Assembly: GCF_003265705.1 (NCBI RefSeq)
Contig: NW_020312788.1
Coordinates: 3,960,430 to 4,024,429 of the forward strand
Length of the DNA: 64,000 bases
DNA from: Callorhinus ursinus
Lineage: Eukaryota > Chordata > Mammalia > Carnivora > Otariidae
Direction: 5' to 3'
The notes beneath the pieces are model-generated. The model worked only from the letters and a program-made list of their open reading frames with translations, searched no databases and was not told the origin of the DNA. The position numbers were made by a program, and so were the translations under genes. This document shows, piece after piece, positions 44,486-56,202 of this stretch. The first letter of the stretch is position 1, and each line of letters starts with the position of its first letter.

Positions 44486-46259
44486 GAATATTTAGAGAAT
44501 ACATGGAGCATTCAGCAAGTTAGGACTGAATCACAACATACATTTAGGCATGTAGTAGATATGTAGAGATATGATTGTAATATAGGTTGAGGTCATAATG
44601 TAGAAGGCTAAGCTGATGATTTTTTGCTTAAATATTAAGCCATCTTAAATTTCTTTGCCTCCAACAAAATAGGGTAGCCCGTGGCAGGACAGCACTTCTT
44701 CCTAGAAAAGCTAGGAAAGCCAAATAAAATATAGACATCATCTATTTGAAGGAAGTGGAGAATTACAGAAGCAATGAAAAATAGAGGGACTAAGATGACA
44801 AAGAGGGAACTAACTAGAGAACCCCATTCTAGGGGTATATGCCAATTCTGGGAACGGGCAAGAAACTGAAAATCCAGATTTAAGCTAGGTGGGAATCCTT
44901 GGGGAAGGTCACTGGGGGATGGAGGGTTGGGGGTGGACACCAGAGGCTTGGGAGGCTTCAAGCATAGGGCCAATTGTGCCCTCAGGATATTTTCTAAATA
45001 TTGAGATGTATAGGGTAGGAGATTAAAAATTTGAGCAGAAAGCCTCTGGAAAGCAGAGTGGAAATGTTAGAATTCTGAAAAGGTGGTGATTAGAGTGTAG
45101 GACACAGTAGAGGGAGGGATTTGCAGATTACACCATGTTCTTAATCAAAAATGCTGAAGGGTCATGGTTACAGCAGAGGTAGACAGAACATTATCAGGCT
45201 TTCAACCAGCTTCAATTCAGCACAGTCCCTGCTTATACTAAGGTGATCAACCACCATTCTATGTGACAACCAGAAGGAAGACTCTATAATGAAAGATAAG
45301 ACTCTCTAGAGCAAGGCAATAAAATAATATTTTACAATAATAGTATTCAATGCCAAAATGTTTTACAAACAATTGCTAAATATTAATCACAACTTTTACA
45401 TAAGAAAGATAAAGACTTTTTCTCACTATATATATTCAAGATTAGATTTTAAAATATCTATGTAAGCTATTATAGATATTGGTAGAAGACCATGGTGGAG
45501 AAGTTATATTATTCAATCTATTGAAGGTAATAGTTATTTATTACCAAAGCATGATAAAACAGCACTGTTTTCTCAGTACTGTTCTGAGGTCACATGGGGT
45601 ATTCACAAGTAAGTTTCAAACACATTACTTACTATTGTGCAGTTAAAAATTTGTTTACAAAATATGATTTGCTGCCCCAATATATATTCTATAGAAGTTT
45701 TTTAAAATATATTTTTCTAAGAAATAATTAAAAAACCTCCCCATTTCTATTTTGTTCAACCTTACCTTTAATTTTGACCTTGATCTAGACTGTCTTCTTG
45801 AAAAAAAAAAATCTAATCTTTATAGAAATCTATTACTTAATTGCCACCTCATTTCCTGCCTCCCCTTTAACTCTGTTCTTAGAAAGGGGCTTATACCTGT
45901 ACCACTAGTGTCCTATTTCCTAGTTTGTGGTAGTTTCCATCTCCTAATATTTTAATATTTCACAGTATTGAACTAATGCCAATCACCATGGGCTTAGCAA
46001 ACAATGGCCACTGAGACAAATCTGCTGTGGGTAGTTTTTATACAGCTCACAATCTAAAGTATTTTTCATCTATAAAATGTTGTCCCCAAAAATAAAGGGA
46101 AAGAAAAAGAAAAAAAATATGAGACAGAGACTGTACATGGCCTTCAAAACCTACAATAATTGTTATCCCTTTCTCTGGAGCTTCTGCAATTATTTATGCA
46201 CACTGTTTGTCACTCAATTAAATAAAATTATTCTTGGTAAAGAAAGGACCACATGACTG
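44486..46259. other. unannotated DNA
   Basis: No named element. A 112-codon minus-strand frame (44635-44973) has a proline-rich start and one hydrophobic stretch, but I recognise no family, so I leave it as chance. The rest is AT-rich. Confidence 0.5.
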
Positions 46260-47218
46260 AAAACCAAGAGAGAAAATACGCAATTGGAATAGATACAAAG
46301 GTGATTCAAATAGTGGTGTTACCTGAGGGAGATTTTAAAATTACTATGATTAATATGGTCAAGAAATTAGAGAAAAAGATGGAAACATAGAAGGTAAACT
46401 GGAGATTTTCATAAGAGAAAAAATCTAATGGAAATTCTCTATGAAGAATATTTTTGGTGAATAGCATATTAAGGCAGGACTAGTAAAGTGTAATACAAGA
46501 TATTAGAAAATATACTCATTGATTCATAAGGAGAAAAAAATGGAAAAATGTAGAAAGGCATTTATGACATGTACAGAATCATTATAATTAAATTAACTTG
46601 AATTGGAGTCCCCCACTGAGAAAAGAGAATGAGCAGAAACAAACTTCAAGAAAGAATAGCTGAGAATTTTTCAAAACTTAGGAAAGGAGTAAAGCTCTAG
46701 AGAATACATAAAAAGAGAGTTCCAGCAATGTGCAGAAAGAGTCTCTCAAGGCTTTGGCTGAGTTATGATTTGTACATGAATAAAGAAAACTAAAAACTAC
46801 ATAAGGCTTGAGAAAAAGCCCTTTGAAAAGAATAGGACAAACAATTCCCAGACATTAAAACAGCAATTATAAATATCTTCATAGCTTCAAAATACTTATT
46901 ATAAATATAGCTATACAAGGTATAGTAGGTATAAAAATACAACATATGAAATTAAAAATACACCTGTTGGAATTAACAGCAAATTAAACACCGTGGAATA
47001 AAAGATCAGTGAACTTGAAGACATAGTAATAGAAAATGTTGAAAATAAAACATGGAGAAAAATAAGACAAAAATTAAATAGGCCATCAAGAAACCAGGAC
47101 ATACTATCAAGTGACCAAAGATACATGTTAACTGATGTCTCAGGAAAGAACATAGAGAAGTGAGGCAAAACATATATTTGAAGAAATAATAACTGAGAAA
47201 TGTCCAATTTTTGTGAAA

Positions 47219-47394
47219 TTAATTAATTTATTTATTTTAGAGATGGAGAAGGGGGAAGGGCAGAAAGAGAGAATTTTAAGAAGACTCCACACCCAGTGCA
47301 GAGCCCCAAGCAGGCTTGATCTCATGACCATGAGATTATGACCTGAGCCAAAATCAAGAGTCAGAAGCGTAACCAACTGAGCAACACAGGTGTC
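47219..47394 (-). mobile_element. diverged CAN-SINE, antisense
   Basis: TTAATTTATTTATTTTAGAGATGG tail, CAGAGCCCCAAGCAGGCTTGATCTCATGACCATGAGATTATGACCTGAGCC body, and AACCAACTGAGCAACACAGGTGTCCC head. It has more substitutions than the other copies. TSD approximate (TGTGAAATTAA / TTATGAAATTTC). An older insertion of the family. Confidence 0.85.
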
Positions 47395-47664
47395 CCTAAA
47401 TTTATGAAATTTCTTATGCCATAGATTCAATTCAAGAAGTTCAGTGACTCCTAGCAGGATAAAGATTTAAATAAAACTACCCCAGAGTATATCTTATCAA
47501 ATTGCTTTAAACTTAGAGTAATTAAGAAAGAAAAAAAGCCAGAGGTAAAAAGACACATTATGTATAGAGACCAAACATAAGAATTATCACAGATTTCTCA
47601 TTAGAAACTATGCCTGTGAAAGGAGAATGGGAGGATATCATTAATATACTGAAAGAAAACAAAC

Positions 47665-47668
<4 letters not shown>

Positions 47669-47697
<29 letters not shown>
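47669..47697 (+). repeat. (CA)n microsatellite
   Basis: About 14 uninterrupted CA units, likely polymorphic. Confidence 0.95.
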
Positions 47698-47699
<2 letters not shown>

Positions 47700-47959
47700 G
47701 TTGGCCCTGAATTCTTTAACCAGTGAGAAATTCTTTCAGAAATGAAGAAAAATAAAGACTTATGAACCAAACAAAAGCTGAGAAAATGCATCCCTGGAGA
47801 CACACATAACAAAAATTATTACAGAAAGTTCTTTAGACAGAAAAAAAAATACATAGAAATTTGAAAATACTCAAAGAAATAAAATGAGTCCGAAATAGTA
47901 AACAAGTAGGTAAACACAAAAAAAATTTCTTTCTTTAAATTTTTTTTAAAAAGTTAATT

Positions 47960-49258
47960 TATATGACATTGGATTTGGCACTGATTTCTGGGATATGACA
48001 CCAAAAGCACAGGCGACAAAAGAAATACAGATAAATTGAGCTACATCAGAATAAAAACTTTGTATCAAAGGACACAATCAACAGAGTGAAAGGTAACCCA
48101 CAGAATGGGAGAAAACATTTGGAAATCACATATTTATAAGGGATTAATATCCAGTGTATATACAGAATTGCTAAAACTCAACAACAAAAAAATAAACCCA
48201 ATTAAAAAATGGGCAAAATATGTCTTTCGTTCTAAAAATGGCTAATAAGCACATGAAAAGATGTTCAACATCACTAATCATTAGTGAAATCTAAATCAAA
48301 ACCACAATGAAATATCAACTTATACTCATTAGATTGGCTATTATAAAACAACAACAACAACAATAAAATTATAAGTTTTGGCAAGGACGTGAAGAAACTG
48401 GAACCCTTATGCACTGCTGGTGGAAATGTAAAATGGTATAGCCACAATGGAAAACAGTATAGTGATTACTGAACATTTTAAAAAATATAATTACCATAAT
48501 ATCTAGCATATCCCTATCTGGGTATATACTCCCCAGAAATCAAGGGTCTCTAACAGATATTTGTACACCTAGGTTCATAACATTGTTATTCAGTGTAGTC
48601 AAAAGGTGGAAGCAACCCAAATGACTATAAACAGGTAAATGGATAAACAAAATGTGGTATGTGCATACAATGAAATATTATTCAGCCTTTAAAGGACAGG
48701 ACATTCTGACACATACTACAACATAGATAACTCTTGAGAACATCAGGCTAAGCAAAAGAAGCCAGGCACAAAAAGACAAATACTGTATAATTCCACTTAT
48801 ATGAGGTACCTAGAGTAGTCAAATTCATAGAGACAGAGAATAGAAAGGTGGTTGCTGGGACTGGGGGAGGTGTTGGAGAATTTGTTGTCTAATGCGTACA
48901 GAGTTTTGGTTTAGGGTTTTTTTTTTTTTTAGAATTTTATTTATTTATTTCAGAGAGAGAGAAAGAACATGAGCAGGGGGAGAGACAGAGGGAGAAGCAG
49001 ACTCCCTGCTGAGTAGGGAGCCCAGTGTGGGGCTCAATACCAGGACTCTGGGATCATGACCTGAGCCAAAGGCAGGCACTTACCTGACTGAGCCACCCAG
49101 GCACCCCACAGAGTTTTAGTTTTGCAAGATGAAAATGTTCTGAAGATTGATTGCATAATATCATGAATGCACTTAATCCTACTAAACTTTATACTTAAAA
49201 AATGCCTAAGATGATAAATTTCATGTAATGTGCATTATCCACAATTAAAAATAAAATT
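47960..49258 (+). mobile_element. old L1 LINE 3' portion, sense
   Basis: Colinear with the ORF2 C-terminus and 3'UTR: ATTTGGCACTGATTTCTGGG, CACAGGCGACAAAAGAAA, AGAATGGGAGAAAACATTTGG, AAAATGGGCAAAATATG, AGCACATGAAAAGATGTTCAAC, TATGCACTGCTGGTGG, GGTATGTGCATACAATG, ending TGATAAATTTCATGTAATGTGCATTATCCACAATTAAAA. The reading frame is destroyed. An antisense SINE lies inside. Confidence 0.85.
48913..49107 (-). mobile_element. CAN-SINE, antisense
   Basis: Poly(T), AGAATTTTATTTATTTATTTCAGAG tail on the left, CTGACTGAGCCACCCAGGCACCCC head on the right. 15-bp TSD ACAGAGTTTTGGTTT at 48898-48912 and ACAGAGTTTTAGTTT at 49108-49122 (one mismatch). Confidence 0.97.
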
Positions 49259-49882
49259 AATGAGGGTGGTAAGAGTGATGGTGTTTAAGGGTACAAACTT
49301 ATATTGAGTAGTAAATAAGCCACAGAGATCTAATGCACATTGTAATAAATACAGACAATAATATTGTGCTATAATTATATAATGTGATAAATATCACTAT
49401 ATCAGAAATCATATTACAATATATAAATCAAAGTAAGCTGTGCACCTTAAACTTACACAATGTTACACATCAAATTTATTCAATAAAAAATTTGAAAAAA
49501 GTTAAAAGATCATTTACAGTTCAAAGCAAAAATAACAATGTATCTGGAGTTTATACATAGAGGTAATATGAATAATAATCACACAGAGGACAGGAAGAAG
49601 AAAATAGAAGTATACTACTATAAGGTTCTTATGCTACATATAATGTGGTATAACTGAATTAAAAGTGTGATAAGTTAGAGATATATATTGTAACTTCTAG
49701 AGCAACCACTATAAAATAAAACAAAGTTAGCAAACGTGGAATTAAAATTTCTAAAAAAAAAAATCTTTTCAAATAGGAAAAATTGAAAGAAATAAGTTGA
49801 TCATATATTTAAATCTAACCCAAACAATGATTATACTAAATGTAAATTGTCTAGATACTGTATTTAAAAGGTAAAAAGTCAG

Positions 49883-50096
49883 GGACACCCGGGTGGCACA
49901 GTCTGTTGGGTGACCGATTCTTGGTTTCGCTCAGGTCATGGTCTCAAAGTCCTGAGATTGAGCCCCATGTCGGGGCTCTGCTCTCAGCACAGAGTCGGCT
50001 TGAGACTCTTTCGCCCTCTCTCTTCCCCTCCCCTCTGCTCACTCTCTCTCTCAAATAAGTAAATAAGTAAGTAAGTAAGTAAGTAAATAAATCTTT
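49883..50096 (+). mobile_element. CAN-SINE variant, sense
   Basis: GGACACCCGGGTGGCACAGTCTGTTGGGTGACC head, GGTTTCGCTCAGGTCATGGTCTCAAAG, CAGAGTCGGCTTGAGACTC, and a tail with expanded GTAA units (50054-50086). A perfect 17-bp TSD AAAAGGTAAAAAGTCAG lies at 49866-49882 and 50097-50113. The body GCTTGAGACTCTTTCGCCC differs from the common copies, so it is another SINEC subfamily. Confidence 0.95.
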
Positions 50097-50141
50097 AAAA
50101 GGTAAAAAGTCAGACTGAATTCCAAAAGCAAGACCTGGAGG

Positions 50142-50338
50142 GGCACCAGGGTGGCTCAGTCAGTTAAGTGTCTGCCTTTGGCTCAGGTCATGATTCCATG
50201 GTCTTAGGATCCAGCACCCCCCCCGCCCCCATCGGGCTCCCTCCTCAGTGGAGAGCCTGCTTCTCCCTCTCTCTCTGCCTGCCGCTCTGCCTACTTATGC
50301 TATCTATCTATCAAATAAATAAATAAAATCTTAAAAAC
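50142..50338 (+). mobile_element. CAN-SINE, sense
   Basis: GGCACCAGGGTGGCTCAGTCAGTTAAGTGTCTGCC head, a C-run near 50216-50229, AGAGCCTGCTTCTCCC, AAATAAATAAATAAAATCTT tail. TSD AAGCAAGACCTGGAGG ends at 50141 and recurs at 50339-50354. It is inserted 28 bases beyond the previous SINE's TSD. Confidence 0.96.
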
Positions 50339-50824
50339 AAGCAAGACCTGGAGGTATATTATCTACAATAAGCCCACTTAAAATAGTTACATAGATTAAA
50401 AGTAGAATAACGGTTAAATACAAACTTAGAAAACACAAACTTTAAAAAAGCTGAAATGACTCTATTAATAACAAAGTTCCAATTTTAAAATAAGGAATAT
50501 TACTAGAAGTAAAGTGAAACATTTCATAATTAAAGGGTATTAATTTATCAAGACATAACAATCTTAAATGTGTATATGCCTGTTAATGGAATTTCAAAAT
50601 ATATGAAACAAAAACAGCACTGAAAGAAGAAATAGACAAATTATATCACATTCACACACACATCCCAAAGTTATATTGGGGAGTTCAACATATGTTTTTC
50701 TATAACTGATAGAACAAGTACAAAGGAGATCAATAAGAATACAAATACTTCGATAACAATAACAACTCACTTTACCAAATTGACATTTATAGTGTGTTCC
50801 ATCCAAATCAGAATACACATTCTT

Positions 50825-51025
50825 GGGGTGCCTGGGTGGCTCAGTTGTTAAGTGACTGCCTTTGGCTCAGGTCATGATCCTAGGGTCCTGGAATTGAGTC
50901 CTGCATCAGGCTCCTAGTTCAGCGGGGAGTCTGCTTCTCCCTCTGACCTCTCTCCTCTCATGCTCTTTCTCACTATCTCTGTCACAGATAAATAAATGAA
51001 ATCTTTAAAAAAAATTTAAAAAAAG
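50825..51025 (+). mobile_element. CAN-SINE, sense
   Basis: GGGGTGCCTGGGTGGCTCAGTTGTTAAGTGACTGCC head, GATCCTAGGGTCCTGGAATTGAG, CTTCTCCCTCTGACC, GATAAATAAATGAAATCTTT tail. A perfect 14-bp TSD GAATACACATTCTT lies at 50811-50824 and 51026-51039. Confidence 0.97.
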
Positions 51026-52014
51026 GAATACACATTCTTTTCAAGTGTATACACAACATTCTCCAAGATAGACTATGTAAATCATTAGCCAAGTTTCAAC
51101 ATATATAAAAGGATTGAAATTATATAAAACATAGCCTCTGAACACAAATTAAATTGGAGATCAATAACAAAAATATTTTTGGAAAATACTCAAATATTTG
51201 GCAAATAACAATTAGAAAATATTTTGAAGATTGGAAATAACAATATTTAAAGGATATTGCAAAAGAAGCTCTTGGAGGGAAACTCAGAGTAAATAACACA
51301 TATTAGAAAATAAGGAAGATCTCAAATCAATGTTAGAAGCTTCTACCTAGAAACTGGAAAATAGAAGATAAAATAGAAGATAAAAATCAATAAATCCAAA
51401 AGCTGGTTCTTTGAAAAGATCAATCAAGTTGATAGGCTTCTGTCTTCTGATGAATAAAAAAAAAGAAAAGACACCAATTATAAATATCAGAATGCCAGGG
51501 TGATATCACTCTTTTAGGCGCTGAAAGCATTACTCAGGAATTTTATAAGCAACATTAGACCCACAAACTCAACAAGTTAGAGGAAATGTACAGTTAACGA
51601 TGAAATGTCAGCTACTACCAGACTTGCCCAAGAGGAAAAGATAACCTGAATAACCTTTTATCTATTAAAGATATAGACATCATAGTAAAAACTTTTCCAC
51701 AGAGAAAACTTGAGGCTCAGGTATCTTCACTAGTGAATTCTGCCAAACATTTGAGGCAGAAATACAAATTTTACACAATCTTCTCCAGAAGTAGAAGAGA
51801 AGGCAATAATCCCTAACTCATTTTATGATGGCTACCAAAACCACACAATAACATAACAAGAATACTCTACTACAGTGGCCCTTATAAACAGAAAAACAAA
51901 CAAATAAATAAAACTCCTTTTTTAATTTTTAATTTTTTTACAAGTAAATAAAACTCCTTAACAAAATTTTAGCAAACCAATTCCAGAAAAATATAAAAAG
52001 AATAATACATGGGG

Positions 52015-52225
52015 ATTAGTAGATTTATTAGTGATGTTAAGTTGATTTAACAGAGTGGTGTGCTGTTATGATGTGTAACAACGGCTCGTGGTGGGGGAGG
52101 GGAGAAAAACCAGTTTGCACCATTTGCCAATTTCCCCGGTGTAATTTTCACTATGGCCAATTTCCTTCTAACTATCACTGTTTATTTTACTGAATGCAGA
52201 GTTCAAAAAGATGTGCACAATCAGC
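52015..52225. other. unidentified insert in old L1
   Basis: Non-L1 sequence between L1 blocks AAGAATAATACATGG and GGCTTAACATATAAAAATC. It contains TGCTGTTATGATGTGTAACAACGGCTCG, TTTGCACCATTTGCCAATTTCCCC and CACAATCAGCATGCCACAAACC. The size (about 210 bases) and the lack of an A-rich tail fit a DNA-transposon MITE, but I cannot name it. Confidence 0.4.
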
Positions 52226-52327
52226 ATGCCACAAACCAGCATGGCTTAACATATAAAAATCAATTCAAATAATTTATCATATTAACATACTATAAAATTT
52301 AAAAAATATATACAGAATTTCTTTAAA

Positions 52328-52768
52328 AACTGAGTGTATTAGTTTCCTAGGGCTGCCAGAACAAATTACCACAGACTTGGATGGTTTAAAACAACAAAGA
52401 CTTATTGTTTCACAGTTCTGTGGGCTAGAAATCCAAAATCAAGTTGTTAGTAGGGCATAGCTTCTCTGGAGCCTCTAAGGGAATCTATTGTCTCTTGTTA
52501 GCTTTTGGTGGTTGCTAGCAATCCATGGTTTATCTCTGCCTCCACCTTTAATGGCCTTCCCTGCATCTGTCTCTGTCTTTTCTTCTTATAAGGACAATAG
52601 TCATATTGGATTAAGGCCCATGCAGACTCAGTATAAACTCATCTTAACTTGATTATGTCTGTAATGACCCTATTTCCAAATGATGTCATATTCACAAACA
52701 CTGGTTTGTGTTACAATTTCAACATGTCTTTTGGGGGACACAATTCAATCCATAATACTGAGTAAACG
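52328..52768 (-). mobile_element. MaLR (MLT1/MST-type) solo LTR, antisense
   Basis: Reads as the reverse complement of a MaLR LTR: GTATTAGTTTCCTAGGGCTGCCAGAACAAATTACCAC, CACAGTTCTGTGGGCTAGAAATCC, TTCTTCTTATAAGGACAATAGTCATATTGGATTAAGG, CCCTATTTCCAAATGATGTCA and GGGGGACACAATTCAATCCATAA. It is an ancient endogenous-retrovirus-like LTR without internal region. It interrupts the old L1. Confidence 0.9.
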
Positions 52769-53490
52769 TGGGCAGATGGTATCTACACAAAATCTGCCAC
52801 TAACATCAGACTTAGAAGACCAAATGCTTTTACTCTAAGATTTTTAAAAAGGCAGTTTTATGGTCACACCACTTTTATTCAGCATTTTACTACAGGTTCA
52901 AACTTGTGCAATAAGGCAAAATAAAGAAATGAAAGAAATACAGATTAGAAAAAAATTACAAAATTGTGTTTATTCACAGATAACTGGATTGTACATATAG
53001 AAAATCTTAAGTAATGTACAAATTAGCTATTAAAGCTAATATATAAATTTAATACTGTCACAAGTATGATCAGTATACAAAAGTCAATTGTATTCCTATA
53101 TATTGCCAACAAATGATTGGAACTTAACACAAAAGAATTCAACTCTTAAGTATATAAAACATGAAATAATTGGGGATAAATTTATTTGTATGCTTAAAAA
53201 CTGCAAAGTATTGCTGTGATAAGGAACACCTTAATATATGAAAAGAATGCACGAACATAGATCAGAAGGCTTAGCATAGGTCAAATGTAAATTCTTCATA
53301 AAGTGGTCTAAAAATTTAATGTAATCCCAACCAAAATTCTTTCATGTTTGTCTAAAGTTTATATGAAATTGGGAAGAATTTGAATAACCAAGGCAAATTT
53401 GAAAAAGAAAAAATAAATTTTGAAGGACTTACATTATCTGATTTCAAGACTTTACTATAACTCTAAAGAAATTAAGTTAGTGTTAAATTA

Positions 53491-54232
53491 TTTCCCTGAT
53501 GATGAAATCAAAACCACGGTGAGCTACCACCTCACACCTGTCAGAATGGCTAAAATTAACCACACAAGAAATAACAGGTGTTGACAAGGATGTGGAGAAA
53601 AGGGAAACCCTCTTGTACTGTTGGTGGGAATGCAAACTGGTGCAACCACTCTGGAAAACAGTTTGGAGGTTCCTCAAAAAGTTAAAAATAGAAATACCCT
53701 ATGATCCAGCAATTGCACTACTAGGTATTTAGCCAAAGGATACAAAAATAGAGATTCGGAGAGGTAAATGCACCCTGATGCCCAAATGCCCATCAACTGA
53801 TGAATGGATAAAGAAGATGTCATATATTCATTCATCAAAAAGAATGAAATCTTACCATTTACAACAACATGGATGGAGCTAGAGTGTATCATGCTAAGCA
53901 AAATAAGTCAGTCAGAGAAAGACAAATACCATATGGTTTCACTCAGATGTAGAATTTAAGAAACAAAACAGATGAATATATGAGAGGTGGGGAAAAAAAA
54001 AGAGAGGGAAACAAACTATAAAAGACTTTTAATGATAGAGAACAAACTGAGGGGTGAAGGAGGGAGGTGGGTGGGGGATGGGTTAGGTGGGGGATGGGTA
54101 TTGAGGAGGGCACTTGTTATGATGAGGCCTGGGTGTTGTATGTAAGTGATGAATCCCTGAATTCTACTCCTGAAACCAATATTGTACTGTATGTTCACTA
54201 ACTAGAATTTAAATAAAAACTTTTTAAAAAGA
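53491..54232 (+). mobile_element. younger L1 3' end, sense, inserted in old L1
   Basis: Begins within the ORF2 C-terminus (CTGATGATGAAATCAAAACCACGG) and runs through CAGAATGGCTAAAATTAACC, GCAAACTGGTGCAACCACTCTGG, CCATCAACTGATGAATGG and a G-rich 3'UTR (GGGAGGTGGGTGGGGGATGGG near 54062) to AATAAAAACTTTTTAAAAAG. A perfect 13-bp TSD TAGTGTTAAATTA lies at 53478-53490 and 54233-54245. About 45 bases are missing between GATGCCC and AAATGCCC near 53780. Frames are broken. Confidence 0.95.
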
Positions 54233-54769
54233 TAGTGTTAAATTAGCAAGAAGATAAACATATAGATCAATGAAACAGAATAGATTCCATAATAGACCCA
54301 CACATATATTATCAATGATTTTTGAAAAGTTTCAAGGAATTAGCTGCAGAATTTCAACAAATGGTCCTTGGTCAATTGGATATTTATATGCAAAGAATGA
54401 AACTCAATCCTTCCTTTATACTCTATACGCCAGAAATATCTCAAAATGAATCATAAACACAGGAGCTAAAAGAAGAAAACTTACAGAAGAAAAGTTAGGG
54501 GGCAAATACTTTCTCTTTTTGTAGGCTTAGTTGTCGGTGGGAAGGAAATATTTACAGGAAGAATTTGCTTTAGTTGTATGTTCTCATGAACATACTACTC
54601 CCATCAAATTGCCATACTAAGGAGGGGTGATGGAGATTTTAATGTTTTTCACTAATGGATGTATGTTGCCTTTTCTTCTTTGTCCTTTATACCCCACCTC
54701 ATGAGTGTTCCATATATATGGAATTACAGCATTTCTAGTCTTTTTTCCCCCAGTCTTCTGTTTTTGTTT

Positions 54770-55260
54770 TCACATATCTATTATTGCATGACAAATCATC
54801 CAAAAATGTAGTTGTTTATAAAACAAGCACCTATTTACTTAAAATTCTGCAATTTTGAAAGAATTTGTTAGGATCTGATTGTCTCAACTTCATGTGACAT
54901 GGGCTGGCACTGCTCACGTGGGTACATTCTGCTGGCAGCTCAGCTGAGATAGAAATGTCCAAATGTCCACCAGTTCTTCAGGGCTTCTCTCCATGTATTC
55001 TCTTATGATTTGACACTCACAGCCAGAACTCTATAAGGATATAAGGATAGGGCAGCAGGATGCTAATAAACGCTTCCCATGTGGCTATAGCTCATTGAGT
55101 AAGCTGTTGGAAACCTCTGTTAGTACCATGCTTGCTGATGGCTTATTTACAAAAGCAAGTCACACAGGCAAGGCCAGATTCCATGTTGCAGAAGAAGATA
55201 CTGGGGATGCATTTCATTGGGGGTCTCCAATTTAACAGTCTGTCACACAACTCAGAGCTG
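54770..55260 (-). repeat. LTR-type relic (ERVL/MaLR-like), antisense
   Basis: CTATTATTGCATGACAAATCATCCAAAAATGTAGTTGTTTATAAAAC resembles the antisense LTR start TATTGCTGCGTAACAAACTACCCCAAAACTTAGTGGCTTAAAAC. It is followed by CTCAGCTGAGATAG, CAGTTCTTCAGGGCTTCTC and AAGCAAGTCACACAGGCAAGGCCAGATTCC. The class is probable; the subfamily is not assigned. Confidence 0.6.
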
Positions 55261-55779
55261 GGAGTAGGCAGTTCTCTATTAGACTGCCACTGCTGCCTAC
55301 TGGATATTATATTTGGGTTTTATAGGTGTGGGAAGGGAGAGATTTCCCTGAAAATTTCTCCAAAAGTTGATTCTGCTAATCTTATTGTTATTTCTTGTAT
55401 TCTAATTTTTCTGAAGTGACAGTTTCCTTTGCAGAGATATTTTCTAAGCCTTTTTGAGCAGTTTTCTCTACAAGTTAACCTAAACTTAATTATAGCTAAA
55501 TCTTCAATGATATCTAGCAACTTTTAAATTTACAGTTATTTTTCCTTTTTGTGATGAATTTAATTTTCTTCTTTTCCTCAAATATCTTTTCCATCCTTCT
55601 CTGGGTTTTATGGTTGAAAGTAAAGTAGACACATAGGCTCTGTCCACCATAAAGTTCTGTGGTGATGAGATGACTCTAGTTGGTTCCATCTTTGAATCTT
55701 TTGTATTGGAACTGCCAGCTTGTCCCATTCTCAATATACCCACAAGTCATACCTTCCAATATTCATACCTTTGTGTATC
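55261..55779. other. unannotated DNA
   Basis: No element recognised; short open frames on both strands without motifs. Confidence 0.45.
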
Positions 55780-56202
55780 TCACATATTCACTCCAGAACC
55801 TTGTTTATATGACTTGCTTTGGTCAAGGGGGTTTTAACAACCACAATTCAAGCAGAGGCATATATGTATTTTCACATTGGGAGTTATCCTTTTGAAATGT
55901 TCCCTCATGGAACCCACCAGCCATGCTACAAAGGCTATTCTGCTGGAGAGAGGTTACATGGAGAGGCCCTGGTGTATGAGACTTCATGTAATGAGAGAAA
56001 GCATATGTCAAGGAGAACTAAGACACTCCAGCATGACACCCTGCTGAATGCAGCCATGTGAGTCATCACAGCCTCGGCCATTTGGATCAGAAGATCTGAC
56101 CAGTCAACCCTAGAATCACAAGAAATAACAAATCACTGTTTTAAGCCACTAAATTTTGGGATGTTTTGTTATGTGGCAATAAATAACTGAAACATACACA
56201 AG
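55780..56202 (+). repeat. LTR-type relic (ERVL/MaLR-like), sense
   Basis: CAATTCAAGCAGAGGCATATATG, TTGGGAGTTATCC, GGAACCCACCAGCCATGC, GGAGAGGTTACATGGAGAGGCC, CAGCCATGTGAGTCATCACAGCC and the 3' terminus TGTTTTAAGCCACTAAATTTTGGGATGTTTTGTTATG. The terminus is the typical end of this LTR class, and the opposite orientation of the same terminus type is seen at 54770. Confidence 0.65.

Larger units (their letters stand above)
46260..47940 (+). repeat. HAL1-like / old L1 5' half relic, sense
   Basis: Blocks such as GAGATTTTAAAATTACTATGATTAATATGGTCAAGAAATTAGAG, GATCAGTGAACTTGAAGACATAG, CTGAATTCTTTAACCAGTGAGAAATTC and AAATGAAGAAAAATAAAGACTTATGAACCAAACAAAAGCTGAGAAAATGCATCCC are typical of HAL1/L1M ORF1-region DNA. 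It is interrupted by an old SINE and a (CA)n. No reading frame survives. Confidence 0.55.
49495..54510 (+). mobile_element. old L1 LINE, long remnant broken by six insertions, sense
   Basis: Colinear old L1 from the ORF1/ORF2 junction through ORF2. Segments are 49495-49882, 50097-50141, 50339-50824, 51026-52014, 52226-52327, 52766-53490 and 54246-54510. Landmarks include TATACTAAATGTAAATTGTCTAGATAC (ORF2 start), AGTGTGTTCCATCCAAATCAG, AGTGAATTCTGCCAAACATTTGAGG (RT upstream), CATGGCTTAACATATAAAAATCAATTC, and ATCTGATTTCAAGACTTTACTATAA. No frame is intact. The 3'UTR is not seen. Confidence 0.78.

Noticed and set aside
44635..44973. 112-codon minus-strand frame with proline-rich start and a hydrophobic segment
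   Set aside because: No family recognised and no splice or start context. Its length is within what chance gives in 64 kb on six frames.
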